DNA of 55,458 nt from Pseudomonas sp. 5P_3.1_Bac2 (GTDB taxonomy: Bacteria; Pseudomonadota; Gammaproteobacteria; Pseudomonadales; Pseudomonadaceae): positions 1-55,458 of the forward strand of contig NZ_JANLNY010000019.1 of NCBI RefSeq assembly GCF_025465995.1, in the 5' to 3' direction. The notes beneath the pieces were generated by a model. The model was not told the origin of the DNA, ran no database searches, and worked only from the letters and a program-made list of their open reading frames with translations. The first letter of the stretch is position 1, and each line of letters opens with the position of its first letter. Of the stretch, positions 9,254 through 15,835 are shown in pieces. Both the position numbers and the translations under genes were made by a program.

Positions 9254-10354
9254 TCACCTGTAGATCGAGTGATAGTCAGAACCCCGCACAAGCAGGGCTT
9301 CACGGGGACCGCGATCTTTCACTTCAATATCGCGTACAAGCAGGTCATCAGCACTCAAGCGCGAGCCGTCGGACTTCTGGAAGACATACAGCGTTTTGCC
9401 GCTCAACTTGCCGTAGCTGGCAATGCGCACGCCCTCAAATTCAGTGGCCAAGGTTGAATCTTTGACGGTTTCGGTTTCAGGCGCGGCGATGGCCTCGTTA
9501 GGAGCTGGCTGATTTACCCACGCAATCCCGGCAAAGATCGGCGCGCTGATAAACAGTGCCAGCACCACACCAACGAAGAAGGCGTTAATCACGCCAAAGC
9601 GTTTAAAGAAGATTTTGGTAGTACGCATATAAAACCCCGCATTGCGCTGGGCAGCCGGAATTACCCGCCGCCAGTAACCCGGTGGCAGCATCGAGTAAGA
9701 GCCTTTGTCATAGCCCTTGTCGTATTCCTGAGTGGTGTCGTAGTAGCCGTAGAACTCTTCGCCGCGGTAGAACCAATCATCCACCTTGGGCGAATTGAAT
9801 TTGGCCCCGTACTTAACGATGGCCTGATGCATCTTGGGCAAGCGACCTTTGAAAAAACCGAGGCTCAGCACACGCAGCAACGGCCCAACCGGAAACGGCA
9901 GTTTCACCCGGTCCCAACGGTTGATGTAAACGACGTGCTCAGCAATAGACTCACGAATCTGTTTATCAATAACGTTGACGTTCTGGACGCATAGCCACAA
10001 ATCCCAACGACGCTTACGCAGAAACAAGAAGAACTTGAGCAGGTCGGTACGGCCACCGCTGTTCCAGTCGCGGGAGTTAAGCCATACACCGGCTTCGTCG
10101 AGGAAGATGCCACCGAACATCTCTTCGTCGTATTTATCGCAGCCCATACCGAGACCAATCAGGTCATCAGCAGAGGGCAAGTCAGGAAGACGGACAAGGC
10201 GTGAGTAGCGGTTATTGGACTTGCAGAGTTTGTCCATTTTGACATCGATATTAACCGCAACCCGACGGCGCTTTTTCAGGTAGTCGAGAATGCGCATAAC
10301 GACTAGCAAAGTCTTACCGGCACCTAGCTTGCCGGTGACTATATAAACAGCCAT
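9254..10354 (-). CDS. Zot-family assembly ATPase (pI)
   Basis: A 366-residue zonular-occludens-toxin-like protein, the inner-membrane motor of filamentous phage assembly. A Walker A motif lies at the extreme N-terminus (GKLGAGKT, residues 8-15), and a Walker B-like stretch GIFLDEAGVWLNSRDW follows near 85. A single transmembrane helix is at about 262-283 (FFVGVVLALFISAPIFAGIAWV), leaving a periplasmic C-terminal domain that should dock to the secretin encoded next. Located between the pVI-like gene and the secretin, as in related phages. The domain is named for a Vibrio cholerae toxin, but its general role is virion assembly; no toxin role is implied. Confidence 0.93.
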   Translation of the reverse strand: MAVYIVTGKLGAGKTLLVVMRILDYLKKRRRVAVNIDVKMDKLCKSNNRYSRLVRLPDLPSADDLIGLGMGCDKYDEEMFGGIFLDEAGVWLNSRDWNSGGRTDLLKFFLFLRKRRWDLWLCVQNVNVIDKQIRESIAEHVVYINRWDRVKLPFPVGPLLRVLSLGFFKGRLPKMHQAIVKYGAKFNSPKVDDWFYRGEEFYGYYDTTQEYDKGYDKGSYSMLPPGYWRRVIPAAQRNAGFYMRTTKIFFKRFGVINAFFVGVVLALFISAPIFAGIAWVNQPAPNEAIAAPETETVKDSTLATEFEGVRIASYGKLSGKTLYVFQKSDGSRLSADDLLVRDIEVKDRGPREALLVRGSDYHSIYR

Positions 10355-10363
10355 GGCAGTTAC

Positions 10364-10735
10364 TCAGGTGTGAAGAAACTTTTCAGAAAGCCGCGTCACC
10401 CACATAAAAACCAGTGACTTGAGACGAGCCACAATCAGCAAGCCTAGGCAGTAACTAAGGTTGGAAGGCAGCAGCATACGGCCTACATCCAGCCAGCGTG
10501 GTGCTGTCAGGTTCACCAGATTCACCACAAGCCCTTCAATCACAGTGGCAAAGGCAACCACTGCCAACGTGATAGCAGCGAAGATCAGAAAGAACAGACC
10601 GACCTTACGAAGGAAAGAGGTCAACATCAGGATAAAGGGGCCAATCAATGGTGCTAAAAAGCCCACGATAAATTTGGAAAGCCCCTTAAACAGGTTAGGG
10701 AAAAACTTCTCAAGAAAGCCAAGAATCCATTTCAT
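10364..10735 (-). CDS. pVI-like minor coat protein (DUF2523-type)
   Basis: 123 residues with about three strongly hydrophobic helices (PLIGPFILMLTSF, LFFLIFAAITLAVVAFATV, YCLGLLIVARL). Size, hydrophobicity and position between the adsorption protein and Zot match the pVI proteins of inoviruses, which cap the virion end with pIII. Its ATG overlaps the TGA of the adsorption-protein gene by one base, so translation is coupled. Assignment is by context and topology. Confidence 0.8.
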   Translation of the reverse strand: MKWILGFLEKFFPNLFKGLSKFIVGFLAPLIGPFILMLTSFLRKVGLFFLIFAAITLAVVAFATVIEGLVVNLVNLTAPRWLDVGRMLLPSNLSYCLGLLIVARLKSLVFMWVTRLSEKFLHT

Positions 10736-12282
10736 CAGAAGCCACCCTTAGCCGCTTTTGCGTTTTCCATGCGCAGAGTCGAGTAGGCAATATTCCAAAG
10801 CCCAATCGCCGTGATGATGTAGATGATGTACTCAAGAAGTGGGCGAAGAGTCGCAATACGGCAGACCGGCAAAGTGATGGTGCTTTTGTAGCGGCCTAAC
10901 TCCAGAGGAACACTGTAATCAACACAGCCGGTATGACTAGGCAGCAAGTCATCCGCAAATTCGAGTAGCTGAGCAAAACGAGAATCTTCGCCAAGAAAAC
11001 TAGGGTGATCTACATCACTAGCAATCTGATCCAAATAAGACTCATCCTGAGCCAACTCCTGTTCTTCAGCATCGGTTAACTGCTGACTAAACATTTGCGC
11101 AAGCTCACTACCTGCCCCTTCACCAATACCAGCCAGTTCGCCTGAGTCACCGTCACCAGAACCATCGTAATCATCACCCAACAACCCCTCGGTAAGCTCA
11201 GTAAGGCCCTCCGCAATGCCATCAAGAATGTCGGTAATGCCACCCAAAAGACTGTTTGTCTTATCGATCTTTGCGCCTAAGTCATCGCCTAACTGGTCGA
11301 TAGCCTCATTAGTCGCGCCTTCGTCACCCCCTTGTGGGCTGCTGCCACTACCCCCGGGGGCTTTAGGGTCGTTCTTATCATTACCGTCGGCATTACCGCC
11401 ATTCTTAGGATGATCAGGAGAACTAGTAGGAATCTGAACAGTAGGGTTTTTAGGATCGAAACAAACTTGCTCACCAGCCGCATAACCACAGTTACGCTGT
11501 TCTTTATCTATTGGATAGCAACCCCAAACACCATTAAAAGTACCGCAACCACTTTCAGTCTCAAAACAGCCCTCTTTGCCATTAAAAGTTCCACAACCAG
11601 AATCTTTATCCTGATAACAATAAGTAGAATTTCCATTTGTCACACAACCATCAGGCGCAGGGCCGGGATCAGAAGGAAGGGGAACTGGCGAACAGCTCCC
11701 AGGCGAGCAATCACTAGAGCCTGCGCTCGCCTCAGATCCAGTAGGACTAAACCTATTTACACAAATAGAAGTAGAAATATCGCAATTGCTACTCCCACTC
11801 GGAGAGCTTACATACTCACAACCATTAAAATTAACCGAGTCGGGACACACAAAATTTTTTATAGCAGGAACATACACACAAACTTGGGCGCTATAAATTT
11901 GAGATTTACTAGAGCAATCCTTAGGCTCAGGCGGAATAACGCACTGACCATCAACCATTTGATTAGGCGCGTTACATGAGTTATTACACGCAAGGTCCGT
12001 ATGACCGTAAGGGCAAGTCTCAATAACTTGCCTTACGAAAGTAATGAAGGGCCCCGCATCACCAAGCTGATTAGCACCGTGACAACTAACAATAGGGATA
12101 GAACCTTGAAGATAAGAAGCGGCAAAGCCATGGCTAGCCTTACAAGCTTCTAAGGCAGCAGAGTATCTACTACCGGGCTTAACATCTGACGTCCAGTAAG
12201 CCAACGTCGAAGCAACCCCAAACTGCCCCCACCCCAGAAGGGTGAGGACAAGAATTAAGCGAAGGCCAATAGCCGCGCGCAT
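10735..12282 (-). CDS. Adsorption/minor coat protein (pIII-like) with Cys repeats and Gly-rich linker
   Basis: 515 residues in the pIII position. A signal peptide (about 1-25) leads a Cys-rich N-terminal half. Around residues 200-275 there are near-repeats built on SGCGTFNG followed by a Gly-Cys pair, spaced about 16 residues apart. A Gly/Asn/Asp-rich linker follows (about 275-320), then an acidic helical stretch, and a C-terminal hydrophobic anchor (LLEYIIYIITAIGLWNIAYS). This layout (receptor-binding modules, flexible linker, membrane anchor) is that of filamentous phage adsorption proteins, which bind pili or TolA. The Cys-rich half is visibly more AT-rich than neighbouring genes, as expected for a host-range module. 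Receptor unknown. Confidence 0.83.
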   Translation of the reverse strand: MRAAIGLRLILVLTLLGWGQFGVASTLAYWTSDVKPGSRYSAALEACKASHGFAASYLQGSIPIVSCHGANQLGDAGPFITFVRQVIETCPYGHTDLACNNSCNAPNQMVDGQCVIPPEPKDCSSKSQIYSAQVCVYVPAIKNFVCPDSVNFNGCEYVSSPSGSSNCDISTSICVNRFSPTGSEASAGSSDCSPGSCSPVPLPSDPGPAPDGCVTNGNSTYCYQDKDSGCGTFNGKEGCFETESGCGTFNGVWGCYPIDKEQRNCGYAAGEQVCFDPKNPTVQIPTSSPDHPKNGGNADGNDKNDPKAPGGSGSSPQGGDEGATNEAIDQLGDDLGAKIDKTNSLLGGITDILDGIAEGLTELTEGLLGDDYDGSGDGDSGELAGIGEGAGSELAQMFSQQLTDAEEQELAQDESYLDQIASDVDHPSFLGEDSRFAQLLEFADDLLPSHTGCVDYSVPLELGRYKSTITLPVCRIATLRPLLEYIIYIITAIGLWNIAYSTLRMENAKAAKGGF

Positions 12283-12300
12283 CTATCAGCCCTCCCGCCG

Positions 12301-12603
12301 TTACGCGCCAGCAGCGCTGAACAGACGGCCTGCCAACTTGAACAGGGCCACACCGCCACGGATAGTGGCGAACAACGCAACCGCAGCAACCATCAGCACA
12401 CCGAAGGCAGTCGCCAAATCGGTGAATACTTCAGTGACTTCAGGCGGCACAGTGATAGCCGCGTTAGCAGCACCGGCAGTCATACCGGCAGCACCCACAG
12501 TCATCACAGCAGCGGTTTTGCCGCCCAGTGCTTTACCGACACTGGCAACGTTCTGAACAGCACGTGCGCCACGAATGGCGACTTCTTTTGCAGATTGGTA
12601 CAT
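12301..12603 (-). CDS. Major coat protein precursor (pVIII-like)
   Basis: 100 residues from ATG 12603, with GAGGT 8 bases upstream. The C-terminal half resembles a mature filamentous coat protein: a short amphipathic start (AITVPPEVTEVFTDLATAF), one transmembrane helix (GVLMVAAVALFATIRGGVALF) and a basic tail. The likely signal-peptidase site is after GAANA, around residue 48. The leader is therefore unusually long (about 48 residues), with a basic amphipathic segment before the hydrophobic part. It lies just upstream of pIII with an 18-base gap. Confidence 0.8.
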   Translation of the reverse strand: MYQSAKEVAIRGARAVQNVASVGKALGGKTAAVMTVGAAGMTAGAANAAITVPPEVTEVFTDLATAFGVLMVAAVALFATIRGGVALFKLAGRLFSAAGA

Positions 12604-12614
12604 GAGCAATTACC

Positions 12615-12740
12615 TCAGCTAGTTGAAGCGTCTATCAATTCTTTCCAGCCAAGCCGGAAACCACCCCAGGCGACGCCTATACCCAGAGCACCGAGCAACA
12701 GCCCAGCCATAACGAGGTATTGCCCCCAAGTGAAAGCCAT
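12615..12740 (-). CDS. 41-residue single-helix phage membrane protein
   Basis: Starts at ATG 12740 after a strong site (GAGGTAACGGAT). It encodes one transmembrane helix (LVMAGLLLGALGIGVAWGGF) with a short polar tail. Size and position just upstream of the major coat gene fit the tiny pVII/pIX-type tip proteins of filamentous virions or a second coat species. A longer in-frame reading to 12908 is rejected: its extra N-terminal part is basic, non-protein-like and overlaps another small gene. Confidence 0.7.
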   Translation of the reverse strand: MAFTWGQYLVMAGLLLGALGIGVAWGGFRLGWKELIDASTS

Positions 12741-12745
12741 ATCCG

Positions 12746-12862
12746 TTACCTCTGATGCCCGTGAATCAAACCAAGGGCCATGACCGTCACGACGCCTTGA
12801 ATGAATTGCAGCGCCCAAAGGTCGCCAAGGGTGACGTTTGCTAAATAGGCCTCGATCCCCAT
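12746..12862 (-). CDS. 38-residue hydrophobic phage protein
   Basis: A very short gene: ATG 12862, ribosome site GAGGGG 5 bases upstream, TAA at 12746. The product begins MGIEAYLANVTLGDLWALQF and continues with a hydrophobic stretch (GVVTVMALGLI). It lies 5 bases before the next small membrane gene, so the pair looks like the pVII/pIX pair of inovirus minor tip proteins. Assignment is by size, hydrophobicity and place only. Confidence 0.6.
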   Translation of the reverse strand: MGIEAYLANVTLGDLWALQFIQGVVTVMALGLIHGHQR

Positions 12863-12864
12863 GA

Positions 12865-13056
12865 CTACCCCTCGGTTGAATCCCTGCCCTGCTGTTCAAC
12901 GGCATCAACAGACACCGGCGAACAATCAGGGCAAAGGCAATAATCGGGAGCCGTGCGGAAATCGCTGATACGTTCCTGCTCTTCTGGAGAGAGGCTATGA
13001 AGCTGCCCCATCAGGCAAAGGCAGCTATCACAGAACACACGATCAACGATCAGCAT
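12865..13056 (-). CDS. Small phage protein with two CxxC pairs
   Basis: 63 residues. Cysteines are arranged as CDSCLC near the N-terminus and CLCPDC about 30 residues later, which suggests a zinc-ribbon-like fold. A good ribosome site (GAGGGT) precedes ATG 13056. It sits between the presumed ssDNA-binding gene (10-base gap) and the tiny membrane genes, so it is part of the same operon. Function not recognised. Confidence 0.7.
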   Translation of the reverse strand: MLIVDRVFCDSCLCLMGQLHSLSPEEQERISDFRTAPDYCLCPDCSPVSVDAVEQQGRDSTEG

Positions 13057-13066
13057 GGCGCTACCC

Positions 13067-13408
13067 TCAGGGCTTAACCGGATCAGGCGAGGACTTGGCA
13101 GCCGGGGCCACGGAGGTCACAGGCTTGGAGTTCGCAGCTTCGATGTGCAGAGCGAGGTTTTTGCCCTTGTTCTGACCACCACGGGCAACTTCGAAAGTAA
13201 TGCGCACAGTCTGCAATGGCTCAAACTGCGAACCAGCAAAGAAGACTTCATCAGCTACTTCATCAGCGATGGGCATACCGATAACGGACAGACCATGTTC
13301 AGTTTTACCGTCGGCCTCATCACCGTAAAAAATCTTGGCGTACTTAGTGCCATCGACTTGGGTCATCTGAGTGCCGATAAAAGCAACTTCCATAGTGGAA
13401 CGAGCCAT
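13067..13408 (-). CDS. Presumed phage ssDNA-binding protein (gene V-like)
   Basis: 113 residues, preceded by GAGGT 7 bases before ATG 13408. It is the first gene of the late operon, the usual place of the ssDNA-binding protein that coats the phage genome before packaging. The body (about 5-95) looks like an all-beta OB-type domain with alternating hydrophobics (MEVAFIGTQ, TKYAKIFYGDE, TVRITFEVARGG); the C-terminal 20 residues are a Pro/Ala/Ser-rich tail. No direct family motif was recognised, so the role is inferred from position and fold impression. Confidence 0.6.
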   Translation of the reverse strand: MARSTMEVAFIGTQMTQVDGTKYAKIFYGDEADGKTEHGLSVIGMPIADEVADEVFFAGSQFEPLQTVRITFEVARGGQNKGKNLALHIEAANSKPVTSVAPAAKSSPDPVKP

Positions 13409-13559
13409 TTTTGTTACCTCACTTAATTGCGCTTTATTGCGCGGTTTTTAATAACTGCAAGCCGAGCGATCCCAAAGAGCCAAACTGTTAAGTTCAGCAA
13501 TTGCTATTTCGACTTGAGCGGTTAAATCCGGTTAATGCGTTGAGTTTGAGTTATAAAAC

Positions 13560-13576
13560 CAAGGGCCCTGCCCTTG
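13560..13576 (-). terminator. Probable terminator separating early and late phage genes
   Basis: Perfect 7-bp arms (CAAGGGC / GCCCTTG) around a 3-base loop start directly after the stop of the small membrane gene at 13577 and are followed on the minus strand by GTTTTAT. The stem is short, so termination may be partial. The interval to 13409 must then carry the late promoter; no confident -35/-10 pair was picked. Confidence 0.55.
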
Positions 13577-13852
13577 TTATCCCGTTTCGCCACCGATGCC
13601 CGCGACTGGCACCGACTTACCACATTCACACTTACAAACGTGTTGGCCAGTCACGGACACCGGAGGCGATGCACCAGACTTTCTCTTAGCGTAGGCATCA
13701 CTGATGATTGCTAGCACCAAGACAACTGGCGAGAATAAAAGCGCAATCGCCAGACAATAAAGAACAATCTTAATAAAGTTCAAAACATAAGGAGCAACTA
13801 ACATAAAAAAAGACGGAATACCCCATTCAATAAAATCAATCATATATTGCAT
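13577..13852 (-). CDS. Small two-helix phage membrane protein with Cys-rich tail
   Basis: 91 residues: two hydrophobic helices (IPSFFMLVAPYVLNFIKIVLYC and LAIALLFSPVVLVLAIISDAY) and a tail containing HVCKCECGKS. A ribosome site (AGGTGG) precedes ATG 13852. It is the last gene of the early cluster, ahead of a hairpin. Not recognised; possibly a membrane regulator or superinfection factor, but nothing in the sequence proves this. Confidence 0.65.
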   Translation of the reverse strand: MQYMIDFIEWGIPSFFMLVAPYVLNFIKIVLYCLAIALLFSPVVLVLAIISDAYAKRKSGASPPVSVTGQHVCKCECGKSVPVAGIGGETG

Positions 13853-13906
13853 GGCAGACCACCTATAAACTCGAAATAAAATTCAACACAGATGCAGGAA
13901 TCCCCA

Positions 13907-14440
13907 TCAGATCACCCCACCAGATCGAACGGTTCGTAAATCGGCACAAAAGGCACCGGCTTGCCAATGTTCTGAATGCAATACCAGTAGCGAGGGGGCC
14001 GAGAGCTGGGCAGATGCTTGGAGCATTTGAAGGCGGGAGCTACCTGCCAAAGGCCATTGACCTTGAGCGCCGATGAAGGCCGGCATTGATCGCACGGGAT
14101 TGGAGGCACAGGAGTAGCCTTTGCCGCTTCGATCTTCACCCAGCACACCGAACAGGTGCAGCCCGGCAAATGGGGTTGGCGCAGGTAATGATCTAGGCTT
14201 TTCATTGCTGTGCACCCGCGCCAGAGTCTTTATCGAGGCAACGTCCTCAAGCTCAGCCAAAAGACGGCAACGCTCTATAAAAGAGATAACTCCCGCTTCA
14301 AAGGCATCCTCAATAAGCAATTCGATACCAGAGAAAATCTCAGAGAAAAGCGGACTATCCGGCCACCGTTTTGCGACATGGCGAAAGTTCAGATACTCAA
14401 AGTTGTAGGCACGATAGAAATGACGCTCAGCCCTAGTCAT
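13907..14440 (-). CDS. Early phage protein of unknown function overlapping another frame
   Basis: 177 residues from ATG 14440, which overlaps the TAG of the upstream HTH gene (ATGACTAG). The N-terminal 75 residues look like a real helical domain (RAERHFYRAYNFEYLNFR, SGIELLIEDAFEAGVISFI). The C-terminal half shares its DNA for about 295 bp with the gene at 13912-14205 in another frame and is lower in protein-like character. Either the true product is frameshifted or shortened, or both frames are used. Function not recognised. Confidence 0.5.
   Translation of the reverse strand: MTRAERHFYRAYNFEYLNFRHVAKRWPDSPLFSEIFSGIELLIEDAFEAGVISFIERCRLLAELEDVASIKTLARVHSNEKPRSLPAPTPFAGLHLFGVLGEDRSGKGYSCASNPVRSMPAFIGAQGQWPLAGSSRLQMLQASAQLSAPSLLVLHSEHWQAGAFCADLRTVRSGGVI
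13912..14205 (-). CDS. Small Cys-rich phage protein nested in another frame
   Basis: 97 residues with two Cys clusters (CTCSVC and CDQC) and further Cys/Trp/Tyr-rich segments, suggesting a metal-binding small protein. It starts inside the 14440 gene, in a different frame, and ends only 5 bases from that gene's stop. A modest ribosome site (GGGTG) lies 7 bases upstream. Function not recognised. The coincidence of the two ends is notable. Confidence 0.55.
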   Translation of the reverse strand: MKSLDHYLRQPHLPGCTCSVCWVKIEAAKATPVPPIPCDQCRPSSALKVNGLWQVAPAFKCSKHLPSSRPPRYWYCIQNIGKPVPFVPIYEPFDLVG

Positions 14441-14714
14441 CACCGTAATCCCCTTGAGCAAAGATGGTTTTGCCTTTAGCAAGGTCAGCACGAAGCTGGG
14501 CGAGATTAACAAGGCGAGGCCGACCCATTTTCACGCTGGGGACGGTGCCGCTTTGCATCCATGAAATGACCGTATCAACGGTGACACCGTTCATAGCGGC
14601 AAAGGTCTCTTTACTGCACAGCAAGGCATTACGGCAGTCAAGGTACACGACACGCTTACCGTCCAGATCAAAGCTGACGTCAAACGGCGGTTGTTCTACG
14701 TGCTGTGTACTCAT
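14433..14714 (-). CDS. Excisionase-like/AlpA-type HTH protein
   Basis: 93 residues with a central helix-turn-helix of the MerR/excisionase kind (FAAMNGVTVDTVISWMQ) followed by a wing-like basic segment (VKMGRPRLVN). It is the first gene leftward of the operator region and divergent from the repressor-like gene, the place of excisionase-regulators in Pf-type prophages. It probably promotes excision and/or activates phage genes; that is inference. Ribosome site AGGGAT precedes ATG 14714. Confidence 0.75.
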   Translation of the reverse strand: MSTQHVEQPPFDVSFDLDGKRVVYLDCRNALLCSKETFAAMNGVTVDTVISWMQSGTVPSVKMGRPRLVNLAQLRADLAKGKTIFAQGDYGDD

Positions 14715-14772
14715 TCCCTATCCCTGCCCCTGAAATACTCATAAACTGTCAATTAAGGGTGTTTCAAAATTA

Positions 14773-14835
14773 GTGGAACTATTCCACCAATAGAGAAACT
14801 ATAGCACCACATACAGGATAGTGGAATTATTCCAC
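14773..14835. promoter_or_regulatory. Three operator-like palindromes of the phage genetic switch
   Basis: Two perfect palindromes of the form GTGGAA-N3-TTCCAC lie at 14773-14787 (centre CTA) and 14821-14835 (centre TTA). A degenerate copy, GAGAAACTATAGCAC, lies between them at 14793-14807 with 11 of 15 matching positions. They fill the gap between the leftward excisionase-like gene and the rightward repressor-like gene. The arrangement resembles a lambda-type three-operator switch; binding by the 14855 product is inferred. Confidence 0.75.
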
Positions 14836-14854
14836 AGGCGGTTTTTTAGACCTT

Positions 14855-15133
14855 ATGGAACTAACTCAAGACCGGGTTAGAGCTTTAGTGCATATGCTTG
14901 GCCATAAGGCCGTGTCCCAAGCTACGGGCATAAAAGAAGAGCGCTTAAAGACAATCCGGTACAAAGCGGATGCAAACGTAAGAACCAACGAACTGGATGC
15001 AATTGCCTTTGCATATCAGCAATACAGCCTATGGCTTAGGACAGGTGAAATTGACATCCCCAAAGGGCAAATCAGCCCCGCGTACGCTGAAGCGGATCAA
15101 AAATTAGCAGAACCAAAAGTGGGCAGCAGATAA
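14855..15133 (+). CDS. Phage repressor-like protein (Cro/C1-type HTH candidate)
   Basis: 92 residues. The N-terminal half reads as a short HTH (MLGHKAVSQATGIKEERLKTIRY), followed by a helical stretch likely used for dimer formation. It is divergent from the phage lytic genes and begins 19 bases after the third operator-like palindrome, as expected for an immunity repressor. The ribosome site is weak or absent, which would fit low expression. The family is inferred from size, HTH pattern and location. Confidence 0.7.
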   Translation: MELTQDRVRALVHMLGHKAVSQATGIKEERLKTIRYKADANVRTNELDAIAFAYQQYSLWLRTGEIDIPKGQISPAYAEADQKLAEPKVGSR

Positions 15134-15181
15134 CAGCAGTCGTCGCTCAAAAATGGTTTTCTAGGGGATAGGAGGCCCAAT

Positions 15182-15757
15182 ATGCACGTCGACAGAAACG
15201 ACGCCCTGATTCAGCCTAGAAAAAGAACTAACCAGACAAACCGCTGGATAACATCCGTCGTTATGGGCGCGTGCATATCATCCGCACTGATCTACCTTGC
15301 CTTGCATAGCACAGGCAAAAACAACCCCAACGCCATAGAGCAGCAGCTTAATTACCAGAGAGCAGAACAAGACAGGCGATTCGCGGAGGCGGTAAAGAGC
15401 GAACCCCAGCAGCCACCTATTGCGGTCATAGACCAAACCCGCCGCCCAAATGCGCCAGAACCGACAATAGCCAGGGACATCCAACCCTTCCCCACCACTA
15501 ACGACGTATCAGACAAAAAGCCTCGCCAAACTGAATTCAATGACCATAACTACGTACCGCGTGGCGCTGCAAACGTAGTTGCCAGCACACCAGCTTACAG
15601 CCAAAAAATGCAACAACCCGAAAAGAAACAGGGCATGACGGTTGTAATTATTGAACAAGAGAAACGTTTAAAAGACTTTTGTCCATTTAAAGAGGGCAGC
15701 CTGGAACAACGAAACTGCAGAATGAGGAGCGACCTTATATCAAGAAACAAGAACTAA
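15182..15757 (+). CDS. Single-pass membrane protein of unknown function, phage cargo zone
   Basis: 191 residues with ribosome site GGAGG 6 bases before ATG 15182. One N-terminal transmembrane helix (about 22-42, WITSVVMGACISSALIYLAL) is followed by a long Pro/Gln/Asn-rich, probably extended periplasmic region and a C-terminal patch with two cysteines (FCPFKEGSLEQRNCRMRSDL). It lies 48 bases after the repressor-like gene in the same direction, so it may be expressed in the lysogen. A superinfection-exclusion role is possible but unsupported by motif. No family recognised. Confidence 0.65.
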   Translation: MHVDRNDALIQPRKRTNQTNRWITSVVMGACISSALIYLALHSTGKNNPNAIEQQLNYQRAEQDRRFAEAVKSEPQQPPIAVIDQTRRPNAPEPTIARDIQPFPTTNDVSDKKPRQTEFNDHNYVPRGAANVVASTPAYSQKMQQPEKKQGMTVVIIEQEKRLKDFCPFKEGSLEQRNCRMRSDLISRNKN

Positions 15758-15835
15758 ATTAAAATAATAATACTAACTCTAGCCCCGCACCGACACACAG
15801 AACCTGTTATTTAAACAAACCAAAATAAACAAAAC

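Noticed and set aside
9254..10354. Zot as an enterotoxin gene
   Set aside because: The Zot domain with N-terminal Walker A is the general pI assembly ATPase of filamentous phages, and its position in the virion operon explains it.
11332..11979. 215-codon plus-strand frame opposite the adsorption protein
   Set aside because: Thr/Ile/Arg-rich with no domain, no ribosome site, and antisense to a gene in a well-supported phage operon.
12615..12908. 97-codon reading of the small phage membrane gene
   Set aside because: Its extra N-terminal part is basic and shares DNA with the 38-codon gene, which has its own ribosome site; the internal ATG 12740 has a strong ribosome site.
14773..14835. CRISPR-like short repeat array
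   Set aside because: Only three 15-base palindromes with irregular 5- and 13-base gaps, located between divergent phage regulators; this is an operator layout, not a CRISPR.
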